Source: Mycobacterium heckeshornense (lineage in GTDB: Bacteria > Actinomycetota > Actinomycetes > Mycobacteriales > Mycobacteriaceae). From it: a stretch of 64,000 nt of DNA. A program made the position numbers and the translations under genes. Location of the stretch: the NCBI RefSeq assembly GCF_016592155.1, contig NZ_AP024237.1, positions 1,364,001-1,428,000 of the forward strand, written 5' to 3'. This document shows positions 1 through 9,606 of this stretch, in pieces. Under the pieces are notes generated by a model. It was not told the origin of the DNA. It saw only the letters and a program-made list of their open reading frames with translations, and made no database searches. Every line of letters starts with the position of its first letter. The first letter of the stretch is position 1.

Positions 1-105
1 GAGGGCCCCCTCGGCGCGCCCGGTGGCGCGACCAACCTTGGCCCAGTGAGCATCGACACGCCGTTGGTCGCCGCGCTACCGCGACGCCGTTCGAGAGAGT
101 GCTAA

Positions 106-984
106 ATGCCCGAGATAGCAAAGAAATACGGAATCCTGGTCGGCGTTGATGGGTCGGCGGAGTCGGATGCCGCCATCCGCTGGGCCGCCCGTGATGCAGT
201 GATGCGTGACGCGCCGATCACCCTGATGCATGTCATCGAGCCAGTCCCAGACTGGCCCACGCCTGACAGGCAAGCGGAGATCGCAGAGGCATGGGAGCAG
301 AACGCTCGCGACGTCATCGAACATGCACGCAAGACCGCCCAGGCCGCCGTCAGTCCATCCGATTGTCCCCAAGTAGACACCGAGGTGGTCCATTCGCCTG
401 TCGTGCCCATGCTCATCGGCGCTTCCCGTCGGGCGCAGATGATCGTGGTGGGTAGCCGGGGGATGGGTGCGCTCGGCCGCTTCCTGCTCGGGTCAGTCAG
501 CACCGGTCTCTTGCACCATGCTCACTGTCCGGTCGCAATCATCCACGCCGATGAAGGCCTCAGCGACGACAACGCGCCGGTTTTGGTGGGCATAGATGGG
601 TCGCCGGCCTCCGAGGGGGCAATCGGGCTGGCTTTCGACGAAGCGTCGCGTCGTCGGGTGCATCTTGTGGCATTGCATGCCTGGAGCGATGTAGGGGTGT
701 TCCCGATCCTCGGGATGGATTGGCGGGGTTATGAAACACAAGGTGCCGAAGTCTTAGCCGAACGCCTGGCTGGTTGGCAAGAACAATATCCCGATGTGCG
801 GGTGGAGCGACGGCTGGTGTGCGACAAGCCGGCCCACTGGCTGATCGAGGAATCCGCACACGCTCAACTTGTGGTGGTCGGTAGCCGCGGTCGCGGCGGA
901 TTCCCCGGCATGCTGTTAGGCTCGGTCAGCTCAGCTCTCGCGCAGTCCGCACAAGCTCCGCTGATCGTTGTCCGGCCAGGGTGA
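106..984 (+). CDS. Universal stress protein, two tandem Usp domains
   Basis: A 292-residue protein made of two UspA domains, the usual size of the mycobacterial Rv2005c/Rv2623 type. Domain 1 opens with [18 protein letters not shown] near residue 10 and has the ATP-binding pattern G-2x-G-9x-G(S) in [17 protein letters not shown]. Domain 2 opens with [13 protein letters not shown] and repeats the pattern in [18 protein letters not shown]. Proteins of this family bind ATP in the cytosol, and several belong to the DosR regulon. The ATG at 106 is chosen because homology starts right after it; the Shine-Dalgarno is weak. It converges on the DUF302 gene with 22 bp between stops. No DosR-like box is visible in the 105 bp available upstream. 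It is one of only two intact USP genes in the window. Confidence 0.93.
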   Translation: MPEIAKKYGILVGVDGSAESDAAIRWAARDAVMRDAPITLMHVIEPVPDWPTPDRQAEIAEAWEQNARDVIEHARKTAQAAVSPSDCPQVDTEVVHSPVVPMLIGASRRAQMIVVGSRGMGALGRFLLGSVSTGLLHHAHCPVAIIHADEGLSDDNAPVLVGIDGSPASEGAIGLAFDEASRRRVHLVALHAWSDVGVFPILGMDWRGYETQGAEVLAERLAGWQEQYPDVRVERRLVCDKPAHWLIEESAHAQLVVVGSRGRGGFPGMLLGSVSSALAQSAQAPLIVVRPG

Positions 985-1006
985 GGCGACTATCGGCTCG
1001 CTGCTG

Positions 1007-1429
1007 TCACGCCTGTCGTGTCTGAGCAGTTTTTTCCAGTGCGCTGATCGCTGCGCGCAGTTTGGCGGCGGCTTGGTCCGCGATTTCCCGCAGAGCTGGC
1101 TGGTCGACCACCTGGACCATGATTTGCGGGTCCATCGCCTCGACGATGACGGCGTCGCCGCCGTTTGCAGCATCGGCCCGCACTACCACATTGCACGGCA
1201 ACAGCTGGCCAATCTGCCGGTCCACATCGAGGGCGCGGTGGGCCAGCGACGGATTGCAGGCACCGAGGATCAGATAGTCCTCCATGTTCTCGCCGAGCTT
1301 TTCTTTGAGCGTGGCTTTGACATCGATCCGGGTCAGGACGCCGAAACCCTGGTCGGCCAGAACCCGGGTGGTGCGCTCGACAGCGGCGTCGAACGACGTG
1401 TGCAGCGTGGTGCTTAGCCCTAATGGCAT
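1007..1429 (-). CDS. DUF302 domain protein
   Basis: A 140-residue soluble protein matching the DUF302 family in length and pattern: N-terminal TLHTSFDAAVERTTRVLADQ, then GFGVLTRIDVKATLKEKLG, then LGACNPSLAHRALD and LLPCNVVVR. The biochemical role of the family is not established. Members often sit beside rhodanese, sulfur-carrier or redox genes. Here it is divergent from an AhpD-like gene, and an 18-bp palindrome lies between the two starts, so shared control is likely. The family assignment is firm; any function would be inference. Confidence 0.85.
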   Translation of the reverse strand: MPLGLSTTLHTSFDAAVERTTRVLADQGFGVLTRIDVKATLKEKLGENMEDYLILGACNPSLAHRALDVDRQIGQLLPCNVVVRADAANGGDAVIVEAMDPQIMVQVVDQPALREIADQAAAKLRAAISALEKTAQTRQA

Positions 1430-1503
1430 TGCGATTCCTTCCTATTCGAAGAACTGGCGATCGTCTAGGCCACCGATTCCTCTACTCGGCTGGACGCCCC
1501 TAG

Positions 1504-1521
1504 AATACCCGTACGGGTATT
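1504..1521. promoter_or_regulatory. 18-bp perfect palindrome, probable operator
   Basis: AATACCCGTACGGGTATT is a perfect 18-bp palindrome. It lies 75 bp before the DUF302 start and 15 bp before the AhpD-like start, in the divergent intergenic region. The ATACCC...GGGTAT form resembles operators of the CsoR/CstR (DUF156) family of copper- or persulfide-sensing repressors, but no such regulator is encoded nearby. The palindrome is seen directly; the regulator is inference. Confidence 0.6.
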
Positions 1522-1536
1522 GATAGTGTACTAGCC

Positions 1537-1917
1537 ATGAGTGAACACAGCCACTACCACGATTTGCTCAACGACCTCAACCCTCAGCACCGTGCTTTGA
1601 GACAGATGATCCCCGAGGTCTACCGGGGGTTTGCCGAAATGAGTAGTGGTGCGCTGACATCGGGTGCGCTGGACAGGAAAGTCAAAGAACTCATCGCGCT
1701 CGCCATCGGCGTCGTCGCCGGATGCGATGGCTGCATCGCCTCACACAGTCAGGGTGCCGCGCGCGCCGGGGCCTCCAAGCAGGAAGCTGCCGAAGCCATC
1801 GGCGTCAGCATCCTCATGCACGGCGGGCCGGCGACCATCTACGGTGCCCGCGCCTACGACGCATTCTGCGAATTCGCCGACGCGGGCGCCAACGCCACGT
1901 CTGGATCGGCCCACTAG
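1537..1917 (+). CDS. AhpD-like carboxymuconolactone decarboxylase-family protein
   Basis: A 126-residue protein of the AhpD/carboxymuconolactone decarboxylase fold. It has the redox pair CDGC followed by IASHSQGAARAGASKQE, the helix that carries the conserved His in AhpD-like peroxidase partners. Such proteins usually act as small thiol-dependent reductants. It starts 15 bp after the palindrome at 1504-1521 and is followed after 12 bp by a DsbA-like gene, so the pair is probably a redox operon. The substrate cannot be told from sequence. Confidence 0.85.
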   Translation: MSEHSHYHDLLNDLNPQHRALRQMIPEVYRGFAEMSSGALTSGALDRKVKELIALAIGVVAGCDGCIASHSQGAARAGASKQEAAEAIGVSILMHGGPATIYGARAYDAFCEFADAGANATSGSAH

Positions 1918-1929
1918 GCAGGATCTGAG

Positions 1930-2544
1930 ATGATGTCGATCGATCTCTATGTCGACCCGATATGCCCATTTGCCTGGGTGACATCGCGTTGGTTACTAAA
2001 TGCGGCTAGCGCCACCGGCCGCAGTGTCGCACTTCGGCAGATGAGTTTGGCGGTGCTTAACGACGGTCGCGAGGTTGCACCCCCGCAGCGTGCCAAACTC
2101 GAGTGGTCCCGTCGCGTCGGCCGGGTATGCGCGGCCGCGACAGACCAAGGCGGGTCCAGCACATTCGGCAACCTCTATGAAGCGTTGGGTGCCCGCATGC
2201 ACCATGGCGACGGGAACTGGGCCGACGCGATGGTCAAGGAGGCGCTGGCGGCGACGAGTTGCAGCTCAGCGCTGGTCGACGCCCTCGACGACCCCGCGTG
2301 GGATGACGCCGTGAAAGCGGCTCATCAACGCAGCCAGGACGCGCTCGGCGGCAGTGGCGGCAGTCCGATCATCGCCGTGGACGGCAGGGGATTCTTCGGC
2401 CCGGTGCTCACGGCGCTGCCCGCTCGAGACGCCGGGATCGCGCTGCTCGACGCGGTAGTGACGGCGGCGTCCACGCCCGAATTCGCCGTACTGCAACGAC
2501 CCCACCAGGGACCACCGTCGACGGCTGGTGCGGAGCGTCGCTGA
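1930..2544 (+). CDS. DsbA-family oxidoreductase (Rv2466c-like)
   Basis: A 204-residue thioredoxin-fold protein of the DsbA/FrnE type. It opens with IDLYVDPICPFAWVTSRW, the position of the active-site motif. The motif here is CPFA, with a single cysteine instead of CxxC. The helical insertion and the late cis-Pro strand (GSPIIAVDGRGFFGPVL) are present. The mycobacterial relative Rv2466c is a mycothiol-dependent reductase, so a mycothiol-linked monothiol mechanism is plausible. Two ATG codons are adjacent at 1930 and 1933; the first is used. It follows the AhpD-like gene closely and is probably co-transcribed. Confidence 0.8.
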   Translation: MMSIDLYVDPICPFAWVTSRWLLNAASATGRSVALRQMSLAVLNDGREVAPPQRAKLEWSRRVGRVCAAATDQGGSSTFGNLYEALGARMHHGDGNWADAMVKEALAATSCSSALVDALDDPAWDDAVKAAHQRSQDALGGSGGSPIIAVDGRGFFGPVLTALPARDAGIALLDAVVTAASTPEFAVLQRPHQGPPSTAGAERR

Positions 2545-2709
2545 TGTGCCATACCGTTCGGTGCCGAACCTGCGGCCCACTCCAAGGGTGCATGCCTAAG
2601 CGTTAATCGCGGCTGCCACAAAAAAGGACGAATAGCCCTTCTCGAGTAGCGGCTCGGGCCGGAAACTGCTTAGCAACTGGGCCGGGGCATAAGCGGAGGG
2701 AAACGTGCC

Positions 2710-3141
2710 ATGCTCAAATTTGTGAAGCGAGTTTGGGTACCGCTGCTTGTCGTGGTGGCGGTTGTCCTCGGTGGTGTGGCCGTCGTGCAGCTTCGCCGCG
2801 TTTTCGGCTCCGAGAAGATCTTTTCGGCGACCGAAAGCAGCGCGAAACCGCTCACGCCTTCCCATGTCAAGCGGGTGACGTATGAGGTTTACGGGCCGAG
2901 CGACACAACGGGAACCGTGAGCTACTTGAACAAGGATGCCCAACCGGAGCAGGCGAACTTCACGAGCCTGCCCTGGATTTACACGCTGTCGACGACAATA
3001 CCGGCGGTGATCGCCAACGTCGTCGCACAGGGCAACAGTGACAACATCAGGTGCCGCATCACGGTGAATGGTGAAGTCAAAGATGAGCAGTCCTCGGCCG
3101 GGCGCCATGCCCAGACATCCTGCCTGGTAAAAGCCGCATGA
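2710..3141 (+). CDS. MmpS-family membrane protein
   Basis: A 143-residue MmpS protein: short cytosolic start (MLKFVKRVW), one membrane segment at about residues 9-28, then a periplasmic beta-rich domain with VTYEVYGPSDTTGTVSYLN and a final Cys in AQTSCLVKAA. MmpS proteins partner MmpL transporters in export of lipids or siderophores. A clear Shine-Dalgarno (GGAGGG) precedes the ATG. Its stop overlaps the mmpL start by 4 bp (ATGA), indicating translational coupling. The cargo cannot be inferred. Confidence 0.93.
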   Translation: MLKFVKRVWVPLLVVVAVVLGGVAVVQLRRVFGSEKIFSATESSAKPLTPSHVKRVTYEVYGPSDTTGTVSYLNKDAQPEQANFTSLPWIYTLSTTIPAVIANVVAQGNSDNIRCRITVNGEVKDEQSSAGRHAQTSCLVKAA

Positions 3142-6059
3142 GCGGCAGCGAGACCCCGCGTCCACGGTTCATGCGAGCGGTCCGCGCGTTCGCGGTGCCA
3201 ATCATAGGCACATGGCTGCTCTTAACGGTCGCCGTGAACGTGCTTGTGCCCCCGATCGAATCGGTCGCGAGAAACCATGCGGTGACCGCGTCTCCGAAGG
3301 ATGCCCCCGCAGAGATAGCCGCGCGGCGCATCGGTGCGACGTTTCACGAGTCGGATTCCGACAGCATCGCGATGATTGTCCTGGAAAGCGACAAAGAACT
3401 CGGCGAGCAGGCGCACCGCTTCTATGACGGCCTGGTGCAAAAGCTGCAGGCCGACCCCAAACACGTGCAGCACGTCCACAACGTGTGGGGAGATCCACTC
3501 ACTGCCGCCGGCGTCCAGAGCCGGGACGGCAAAGCCGCTTATGTCCAACTCAATCTAGCCGGCAACCAGGGCAGCACCCTGGGTAACGAGTCCGTCAAAG
3601 CGGTCCGCGACATCGTCGATGGTTCAGCGCCGCCTAAAGGACTCAAGGTCTACGTCACCGGCCCTGCACCGCTGACAACGGACATGAACGAGGCGGCCGA
3701 CAAGAGCATGTTCAAAATGATGGGTGTAACCGGCCTGGTCATCATGATCATGCTGTTAATCACCTACCGCTCCATCAGCACGGTGCTGCTCATTCTGGTC
3801 ATGGTCGGGTTCGAGATGGGCACGGCCAGAGGGCTTGTCGCGATTCTCGGAAACAACGACCTATTGAAGTTTTCGACGTTCGTCGTCGCGATGCTCTCGT
3901 CGCTTGCCATTGCGGCGGGAACGGACTACGCGATATTCCTGGTCGGGCGTTACCACGAGGCACGCCAAGCTGGCGAAGACCGGGAAACGGCCTACTACAC
4001 CATGTTTCGCGGCACCTATCACGTGATCTTGGGCTCGGGGCTGACGATCGCCGGAGCGACCTTCTGTCTGTACCTGGCGCGACTGTCATATTTCAAAATG
4101 CTGGGTATTCCGTCCGCGCTGGGGCTGCTCGTCGTTATCGCGGGAGCACTCACCGTGGCACCGGCCGTGGTCACCGTGGCCAGCCGATTCGGACTGCTGG
4201 AACCGAAGCGGCTGACCAAGACTCGCGGCTGGCGGCGCATCGGCACCGCAGCCGTGCGCTGGCCGGCTCCGGTGTTTGCAGCCGCGTTAGCCCTCGCCAT
4301 CGTCGGGATCCTCATCATGCCGAGCATGAAGATCAGCTACAACGATCGGTTTTACATCCCCAAGCGTCTGCCCTCGACTGTCGGATATGAGGCTGCCGAG
4401 CGCCATTTCAGCGCCGCCACAATGAACCCCGACATTCTCATGATCGAAAGCGATCACGACATGCGAAACACCGGCGACATGATCATCTTGGACAGGCTTT
4501 CCAAGGATATCTTTCGTGCACCCGGAATCGCGATGGTGCAAAGCATCACCCGGCCGTTGGGCGGGCCGATCGAGCACACGTCAATACCGTTCCAAATCAG
4601 TGCTCAATCGATCCCGATACGAGAAAACCTGCAATTCATGACAGACCGGGCTGCCGACATGCTCAAGATGAGCGACGATCTCGCCGCCACGATCGGGTCG
4701 ATGGAGCACCTGTACAACCTTATGGGCCAGATGAGCAATACGACTCACCACATGCTCGGCAACATGAACGACATGCAGGCCACGCTTGACGAGATGCGGG
4801 GCCATCTGGCCGATTTCGACGATTTCGCGCGGCCATTCCGCAGCTATCTTTACTGGGAGCCGCACTGCTATGACATTCCCGCCTGCTGGGCGTCGCGGTC
4901 GGTGTTCGAGGCAATCGACGGCGTCGACAAGTTCAGCGACAACATGAGGGCGCTTCTTAAGGACGTGGGCAACATCGACGCGGTACTGTCGCAGATGCGC
5001 CAACAGTTCCCGCCGATTATCGCCGTCGCCAAATCCATGCGCGGAAGCCTGCTGACCATGCACAGCAGCTTCTCAGGGCTCATCACCCAAATGTCACGTA
5101 TGACAGATACCGCCAGCGCGATGGGTGAGGCCTTCGACGCCTCCAAGAGCGGCGACTACTTCTACCTGCCCCCGGAAGCGTTCGACAATCCCGACTTCCA
5201 GCGCGGGCTGAAACTGTTTCTGTCGCCGGACGGCAAGGCCGCGCGCTTCATCATCACCCACGACACCGACCCGGCAACGCCGGCGGGTATTTCCGCAGTC
5301 ATGCCGGAACTGACCGCCGCGCATCAGGCGGTGAAGGGAACAGCCCTCACCGACGCCAGGTTCTACCTCACCGGGACGGCGGCGATATACCGCGATATCC
5401 AGGCGGGCTCGCAGTTCGACCTGCTCATCGTCGGAATAGCAGCACTGACCCTGATCTTCGTCGTCATGGTGACGATCACCCGGGCGCTGGTTGCCTCCCT
5501 GGCGATCGTCGGTACAGTGCTGATCTCGCTGGGTGCCGCCTTCGGCCTCTCGGTGCTGGTTTGGCAATACATCTTTGGGCTGGACCTGAACTGGATCGCC
5601 CCGGTGTTCGGATTGATCATCCTTCTCGCTGTCGGATCCGACTACAACCTGCTGCTCGTCTCACGGTTCCAGGAGGAAATAAGCGCGGGACTCAAGACCG
5701 GCATCATCCGCTCCGTGGGCGAAACAGGTCAGGTGGTCACCGCGGCGGGTCTGGTCTTCGCCTTCACCATGATGTCTATGGTCGCCAGCGACCTGCGCTC
5801 CATCGGCCAGGCCGGCAGCACGATTGGCCTCGGCTTGCTGTTCGACACCCTGCTCGTGCGCTCGCTGATGACGCCCTCGATCGCGGCGCTGCTCGGGCGC
5901 TGGTTCTGGTGGCCGCAACGAGTGCGGCCGCGCCCGGCCAGTCAAATGCTCCGCCCCCTTGGGCCGCGTTGGCTAGTTCGTTCTCTGCTGCTGCCCCAGA
6001 ATGCGAACGCGGTGACGACCAAGCCGCAAAAGCCTACCAATTCGGGCGATCCAAAGTAG
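3138..6059 (+). CDS. MmpL-family RND transporter
   Basis: A 973-residue MmpL transporter of the MmpL4/MmpL5 size class. It has an N-terminal membrane helix (residues about 15-35), a first periplasmic domain, five helices from about 190 to 360, a second large periplasmic domain with a Met- and Asp-rich helical hairpin (about 490-620), and a second membrane block from about 755. The proton-relay Asp-Tyr pairs are visible in GTDYAIFLVGRYHE and GSDYNLLLVSRFQEE. It is coupled to mmpS by a 4-bp overlap. The C-terminus ends shortly before an IS21-type remnant but looks complete. Confidence 0.94.
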   Translation: MSGSETPRPRFMRAVRAFAVPIIGTWLLLTVAVNVLVPPIESVARNHAVTASPKDAPAEIAARRIGATFHESDSDSIAMIVLESDKELGEQAHRFYDGLVQKLQADPKHVQHVHNVWGDPLTAAGVQSRDGKAAYVQLNLAGNQGSTLGNESVKAVRDIVDGSAPPKGLKVYVTGPAPLTTDMNEAADKSMFKMMGVTGLVIMIMLLITYRSISTVLLILVMVGFEMGTARGLVAILGNNDLLKFSTFVVAMLSSLAIAAGTDYAIFLVGRYHEARQAGEDRETAYYTMFRGTYHVILGSGLTIAGATFCLYLARLSYFKMLGIPSALGLLVVIAGALTVAPAVVTVASRFGLLEPKRLTKTRGWRRIGTAAVRWPAPVFAAALALAIVGILIMPSMKISYNDRFYIPKRLPSTVGYEAAERHFSAATMNPDILMIESDHDMRNTGDMIILDRLSKDIFRAPGIAMVQSITRPLGGPIEHTSIPFQISAQSIPIRENLQFMTDRAADMLKMSDDLAATIGSMEHLYNLMGQMSNTTHHMLGNMNDMQATLDEMRGHLADFDDFARPFRSYLYWEPHCYDIPACWASRSVFEAIDGVDKFSDNMRALLKDVGNIDAVLSQMRQQFPPIIAVAKSMRGSLLTMHSSFSGLITQMSRMTDTASAMGEAFDASKSGDYFYLPPEAFDNPDFQRGLKLFLSPDGKAARFIITHDTDPATPAGISAVMPELTAAHQAVKGTALTDARFYLTGTAAIYRDIQAGSQFDLLIVGIAALTLIFVVMVTITRALVASLAIVGTVLISLGAAFGLSVLVWQYIFGLDLNWIAPVFGLIILLAVGSDYNLLLVSRFQEEISAGLKTGIIRSVGETGQVVTAAGLVFAFTMMSMVASDLRSIGQAGSTIGLGLLFDTLLVRSLMTPSIAALLGRWFWWPQRVRPRPASQMLRPLGPRWLVRSLLLPQNANAVTTKPQKPTNSGDPK

Positions 6060-6223
6060 TGAAGGCGGCGAGCTCCGATTGCCAACTGCTGCGATCAATG
6101 CCGACGTTGTGGCGAACAGGTGGATTGTCGACGACGCGTGGAAACTGACCCCTGCGCGGCATCCGAATTTTGACCCCTGGTCCGGTCTCCTGGCTCTACC
6201 CGAGCTAGGAGGACCAGAAGGGA

Positions 6224-6908
6224 ATGTTGTCTGTGGAAGATTGGGCAGAGATTCGGCGACTGCGCCGTGCGGAGGGTTTGCCGATCAAGATGATCGCCCG
6301 GGTGATGGGGATATCGAAAACACCGTCAAGGATGCGTTGGCGTGCGATGAACCGCCGAGGTATCGACGGGCGCGGAAGGGTTCGATTGTCGATGAGGTCG
6401 AGCCGCGGATTCGGGAGTTGCTGCGGGCCTATCCGCGGATACCGGCGACGGTGATCGCTGAGCGGATCGGCTGGGACCGCTCGATTCGGGTGCTCTCGGC
6501 GCGGGTGGCCGAGTTGCGGCCGGTGTATCTGCCGCCGGATCCGGCCTCGCGCACCCAGTATGTGGCCGGGGAGATCGCCCAGTGCGATGTGTGGTTTTCC
6601 CCCGATCGAGCTGGCGGTGGGATTCGGGCAGACCCGCAGCGCCAAGCAGCTGCCGGTGCTGACCATGGTGTGCGCCTATTCACGCTGGCTGCTGGCTATG
6701 CGCTGTTGCCGTCGCGGTGTGCTGAGGATTTGTTCGCGGGCTGGTGGCGGCTGATTACGCAGTTGGGTGCGGTGCCGCGGGTGCTGGTGTGGGACGGCGA
6801 GGGCGCGATCGGGCGTTGGCGCGCCGGGCGGGCCGAATTGACCACGGAATGCCAAGCCTTCCGCGGCACGCTGGCGGCCAAGGTGATCATTTGCCGTCCG
6901 GCCGACCC
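6224..6908 (+). pseudogene. IS21-family istA transposase, 5' part, frameshifted and split
   Basis: Begins at ATG 6224 after a strong AGGAGG-type site with MLSVEDWAEIRRLRRAEGL, the helix-turn-helix start of IS21 IstA. Reading frame changes are needed near 6330, 6600 and 6700 to follow the protein through RYRRARKGSIVDEVEPRI, AQCDVWF, PVLTMVCAYSRWLLAM and VPRVLVWDGEGAIGRW. It stops abruptly after RPADP at 6908. The continuation EAKGLIERAHNYLERSF appears at 13341, on the far side of element C. So this gene decayed by frameshifts and was also split by an insertion. No istB is visible. Confidence 0.85.
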
Positions 6909-7090
6909 TCTCTTAACCGGCTAATGGTTACTGGTTGTTGGCTACGACACGCCGTTTTTCCTGGGGTGCTTGATTTGCGTTGAGACGTTAGGCATATGTG
7001 AGTCCCATGGCAGCAGAGCAGACGGTCGAGTCGTTGTGTGCAGTCGAGCGGCAGGGGCGCTGGTCGCTGGTCGGGGCGGGCCGGCTGGCA

Positions 7091-8087
7091 TGGATCTGGT
7101 CAACGACTACCTGAGCTATCTGGCCGATCGCGCTTACTCGCCGCGCACGGTGCGCGCCTACGCGTTCGACCTGCTGGCGTTCGCGCGGTGGCTGGCCGCC
7201 GAGCGCCTTGGGGTCAACGAGGTCACCACGGAGGTGTTGCTGCGGTTCTTGGCGTTCTGCCGGTCGGCGTTGCCGCCGGTCCGGCCGGGCGGCAACGTGT
7301 ACTCGATCCGCGATGGCCGCAACGTCGGCTACGCGCCGACGACGATCAACCGGCGGCTCGCCGCGATCTCGGGGTTGTATTCCTATCGGCAGATGCGGGA
7401 TGGATCGGCGGACAACCCGGTACCGCGCGGGGGTCCGGCACGCCGCGCAGCCGGGGAGGCTAGCGGTCTGCTGGCTCACCTGCGAAAGCCAAAGCAGCGC
7501 TCGCGGTTACGGGTGCGGGAGCCTCGGCGGTTGCCGCGCGGCCTGGACCGCAAGGAGACGACGGCGCTGGTGGGCAGCCTGCGCACCGACCGGGATCGCG
7601 CGATCGCGGGGTTGATGCTGTTCTGCGGGTTGCGCTCGGCCGAGGTGCTGGGTCTTCGGGTCCGCGATATCGACATCGGCGGCTGGGTACGGGTCATCGG
7701 CAAGGGCGACAAGGAGCGCCGAGTTCCGTTGGATCCAGACGTGGCCGCGCTGATCCAGACCTACCTGTTCGCCGAGCGGCCCGAATCAGATTGCGACACA
7801 TTGTTTCTGGTCGCAAGGGCCCCAACCGGGGCGAGCCGCTGACCCCGGCTGGATTGCGCACGATCTTTCGCTACCACCGGGCGAAGGCCGGGGTGCCTGC
7901 CGGGCATCCGCATGCGCTGCGGCACTCGTTTGGCACCGCGCTGGCCGAGGCGGGAGTTGACCTATCGGTACTACAGGCGCTGATGGGCCACGACCACGTC
8001 GACTCCTCGGCCGCCTACATTCACCTGTCCCCGACGCATGTGCGTGCCGCCTACGATGCCGCCCGTGATCGCCAGCGCTCCCACTGA
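7091..8087 (+). pseudogene. TnpA-type tyrosine recombinase of element C, frameshifted
   Basis: A phage-integrase-family recombinase with SAM-like N-domain (DLVNDYLSYLADRAYSPRTV) and catalytic domain: Arg box CGLRSAEVLGL, Lys box GKGDKERRVPL, HALRHSFGT and LMGHDHVDSSAAYIHLS with the nucleophile Tyr. The frame breaks near 7811: the first frame runs through DTLFLV and then into nonsense, and the correct sequence KGPNRGEPLTPAG resumes in another frame. One base appears to be missing after the gtcgc at 7810. The N-terminus may start further up, at ATG 7006, with a second shift near 7080. It overlaps tnpB, as in Tn554-type operons. Confidence 0.8.
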
Positions 8088-9606
8088 GGGGGCTGTTGCC
8101 GCGCGGCGGCCAGCGCCGCGCGGCGAGGAGTTGCTGTCGGGGTATGTGGCCGCGTTGGCGGCCCGTGGTGCGGGGAATCGATCGTTACTGGCAACGGCCC
8201 GCGTGTTTCTGACCCGCTGGCCCGATCCACAGGCCTGGGCCGAGCTGCCGCTGTCGGTGCGGTTGTCGGCCGGTTGGACGGTTCGGCCGCTGTTGAATTA
8301 TCTGATGCTGTCCGGATATCTGCGCCCGGGCTACGACTATCTGCTCGAACGTAAGCTGGCTGCCATCCTACGGGAGGCACACACAAGCCCCTTGGCTGGT
8401 TATGTGACCCGATTCCTTTCCGCAGCAACCGAACTGGGCTACACACCCCGGGTAGCGGCGGGGCTGGCCAGCCAGGTCGCGGTGCGCATGCTGATCCAGA
8501 CCGGCCACCCGCTTACCGAGCTTGACGATACCGATATCGCCGAGTTCAGCGCCGCGATCACCGCCCGCGAACAAGCACATCAGCGGCCACTCCAGCACTA
8601 CCGGACCGCGTTGTATGCCGCCCGCGCTGTTCTGTATCACCTGGGTGGGCAGGTCACCCCAACTGCGAAAAACACCGCGCATCTGCGTTGGCCGTGGCGG
8701 CGTCACTTCGCCAGTGTTCCAACCGGATTGGCTGATTCGCTGGTCGCCTACCTGGAATGCGCCTCGGGCACTCGCACCCGATCGACCGTGTTGGGCATCG
8801 CTAGCCGCCTGGGCCATTTCGCCCAGTTCCTCGCCGACCACGATCCAGCGTTGATCAGCCTGGCCGACCTCGATCGGCAACGTCACATTGAGCCTTACTT
8901 AGCCGCCGTGGCCGCCGCGACCAACCCGCGCACCGGCGCGGTGTTGTCGGCCTCCGAACGGCGCTCGCGGGTGCTGACCGTCGGGCGGCTAATCGACGAC
9001 ATCAACGAATGGGGCTGGGCCGAGGCGCCCGGCCGCAAGCTCGTGTTTGCCCGCGATGTGCCCCGACTGCCCAGGGCGCTGCCCCGCTACCTGCCCCCGG
9101 ACGCCGATCGGCGGCTGTCGCAGGCGCTGCACGCCTCGCCGAACCGGCTGCGCGCCGACGCACTACTGCTGCTGCGCGCCACCGGGATGCGCATCGGCGA
9201 ACTGCTCGACTTGGAACTGGACTGTGTGCATGAGGTTCCCGGCGCCGGGGCCTGGTTGAAGGTTCCGCTGGGCAAGCTCGACACCGAGCGGATGGTGCCC
9301 ATCGACGACGAGACCCTCGAGTTGGTCGACCGCATCGTCGCGCACCGCTCGCCCGGCAAGCCACTGCCACACCCACGCACCGGCAAGCCGGTCCAGTTCC
9401 TGCTCACTCATCAGGGGCGCCGCATATCGGTGGACGTCCTGCGCAACGAACTTGCCCGCGCCGCCACCGAAGCAGGATTGAAATCCGTTACACCACACCA
9501 ACTTCGACACACCTACGCCACCGCGCTGATCAACTGCGGGGTGTCGCTGCAGGCGCTGATGGCGCTGCTCGGACATTATGCGGGTGATCTTGTCAAGTGC
9601 GTCTTG

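Noticed and set aside
2596..3165. Long antisense frame over mmpS
   Set aside because: High-GC shadow frame; mmpS on the other strand has a clear family match and ribosome site.
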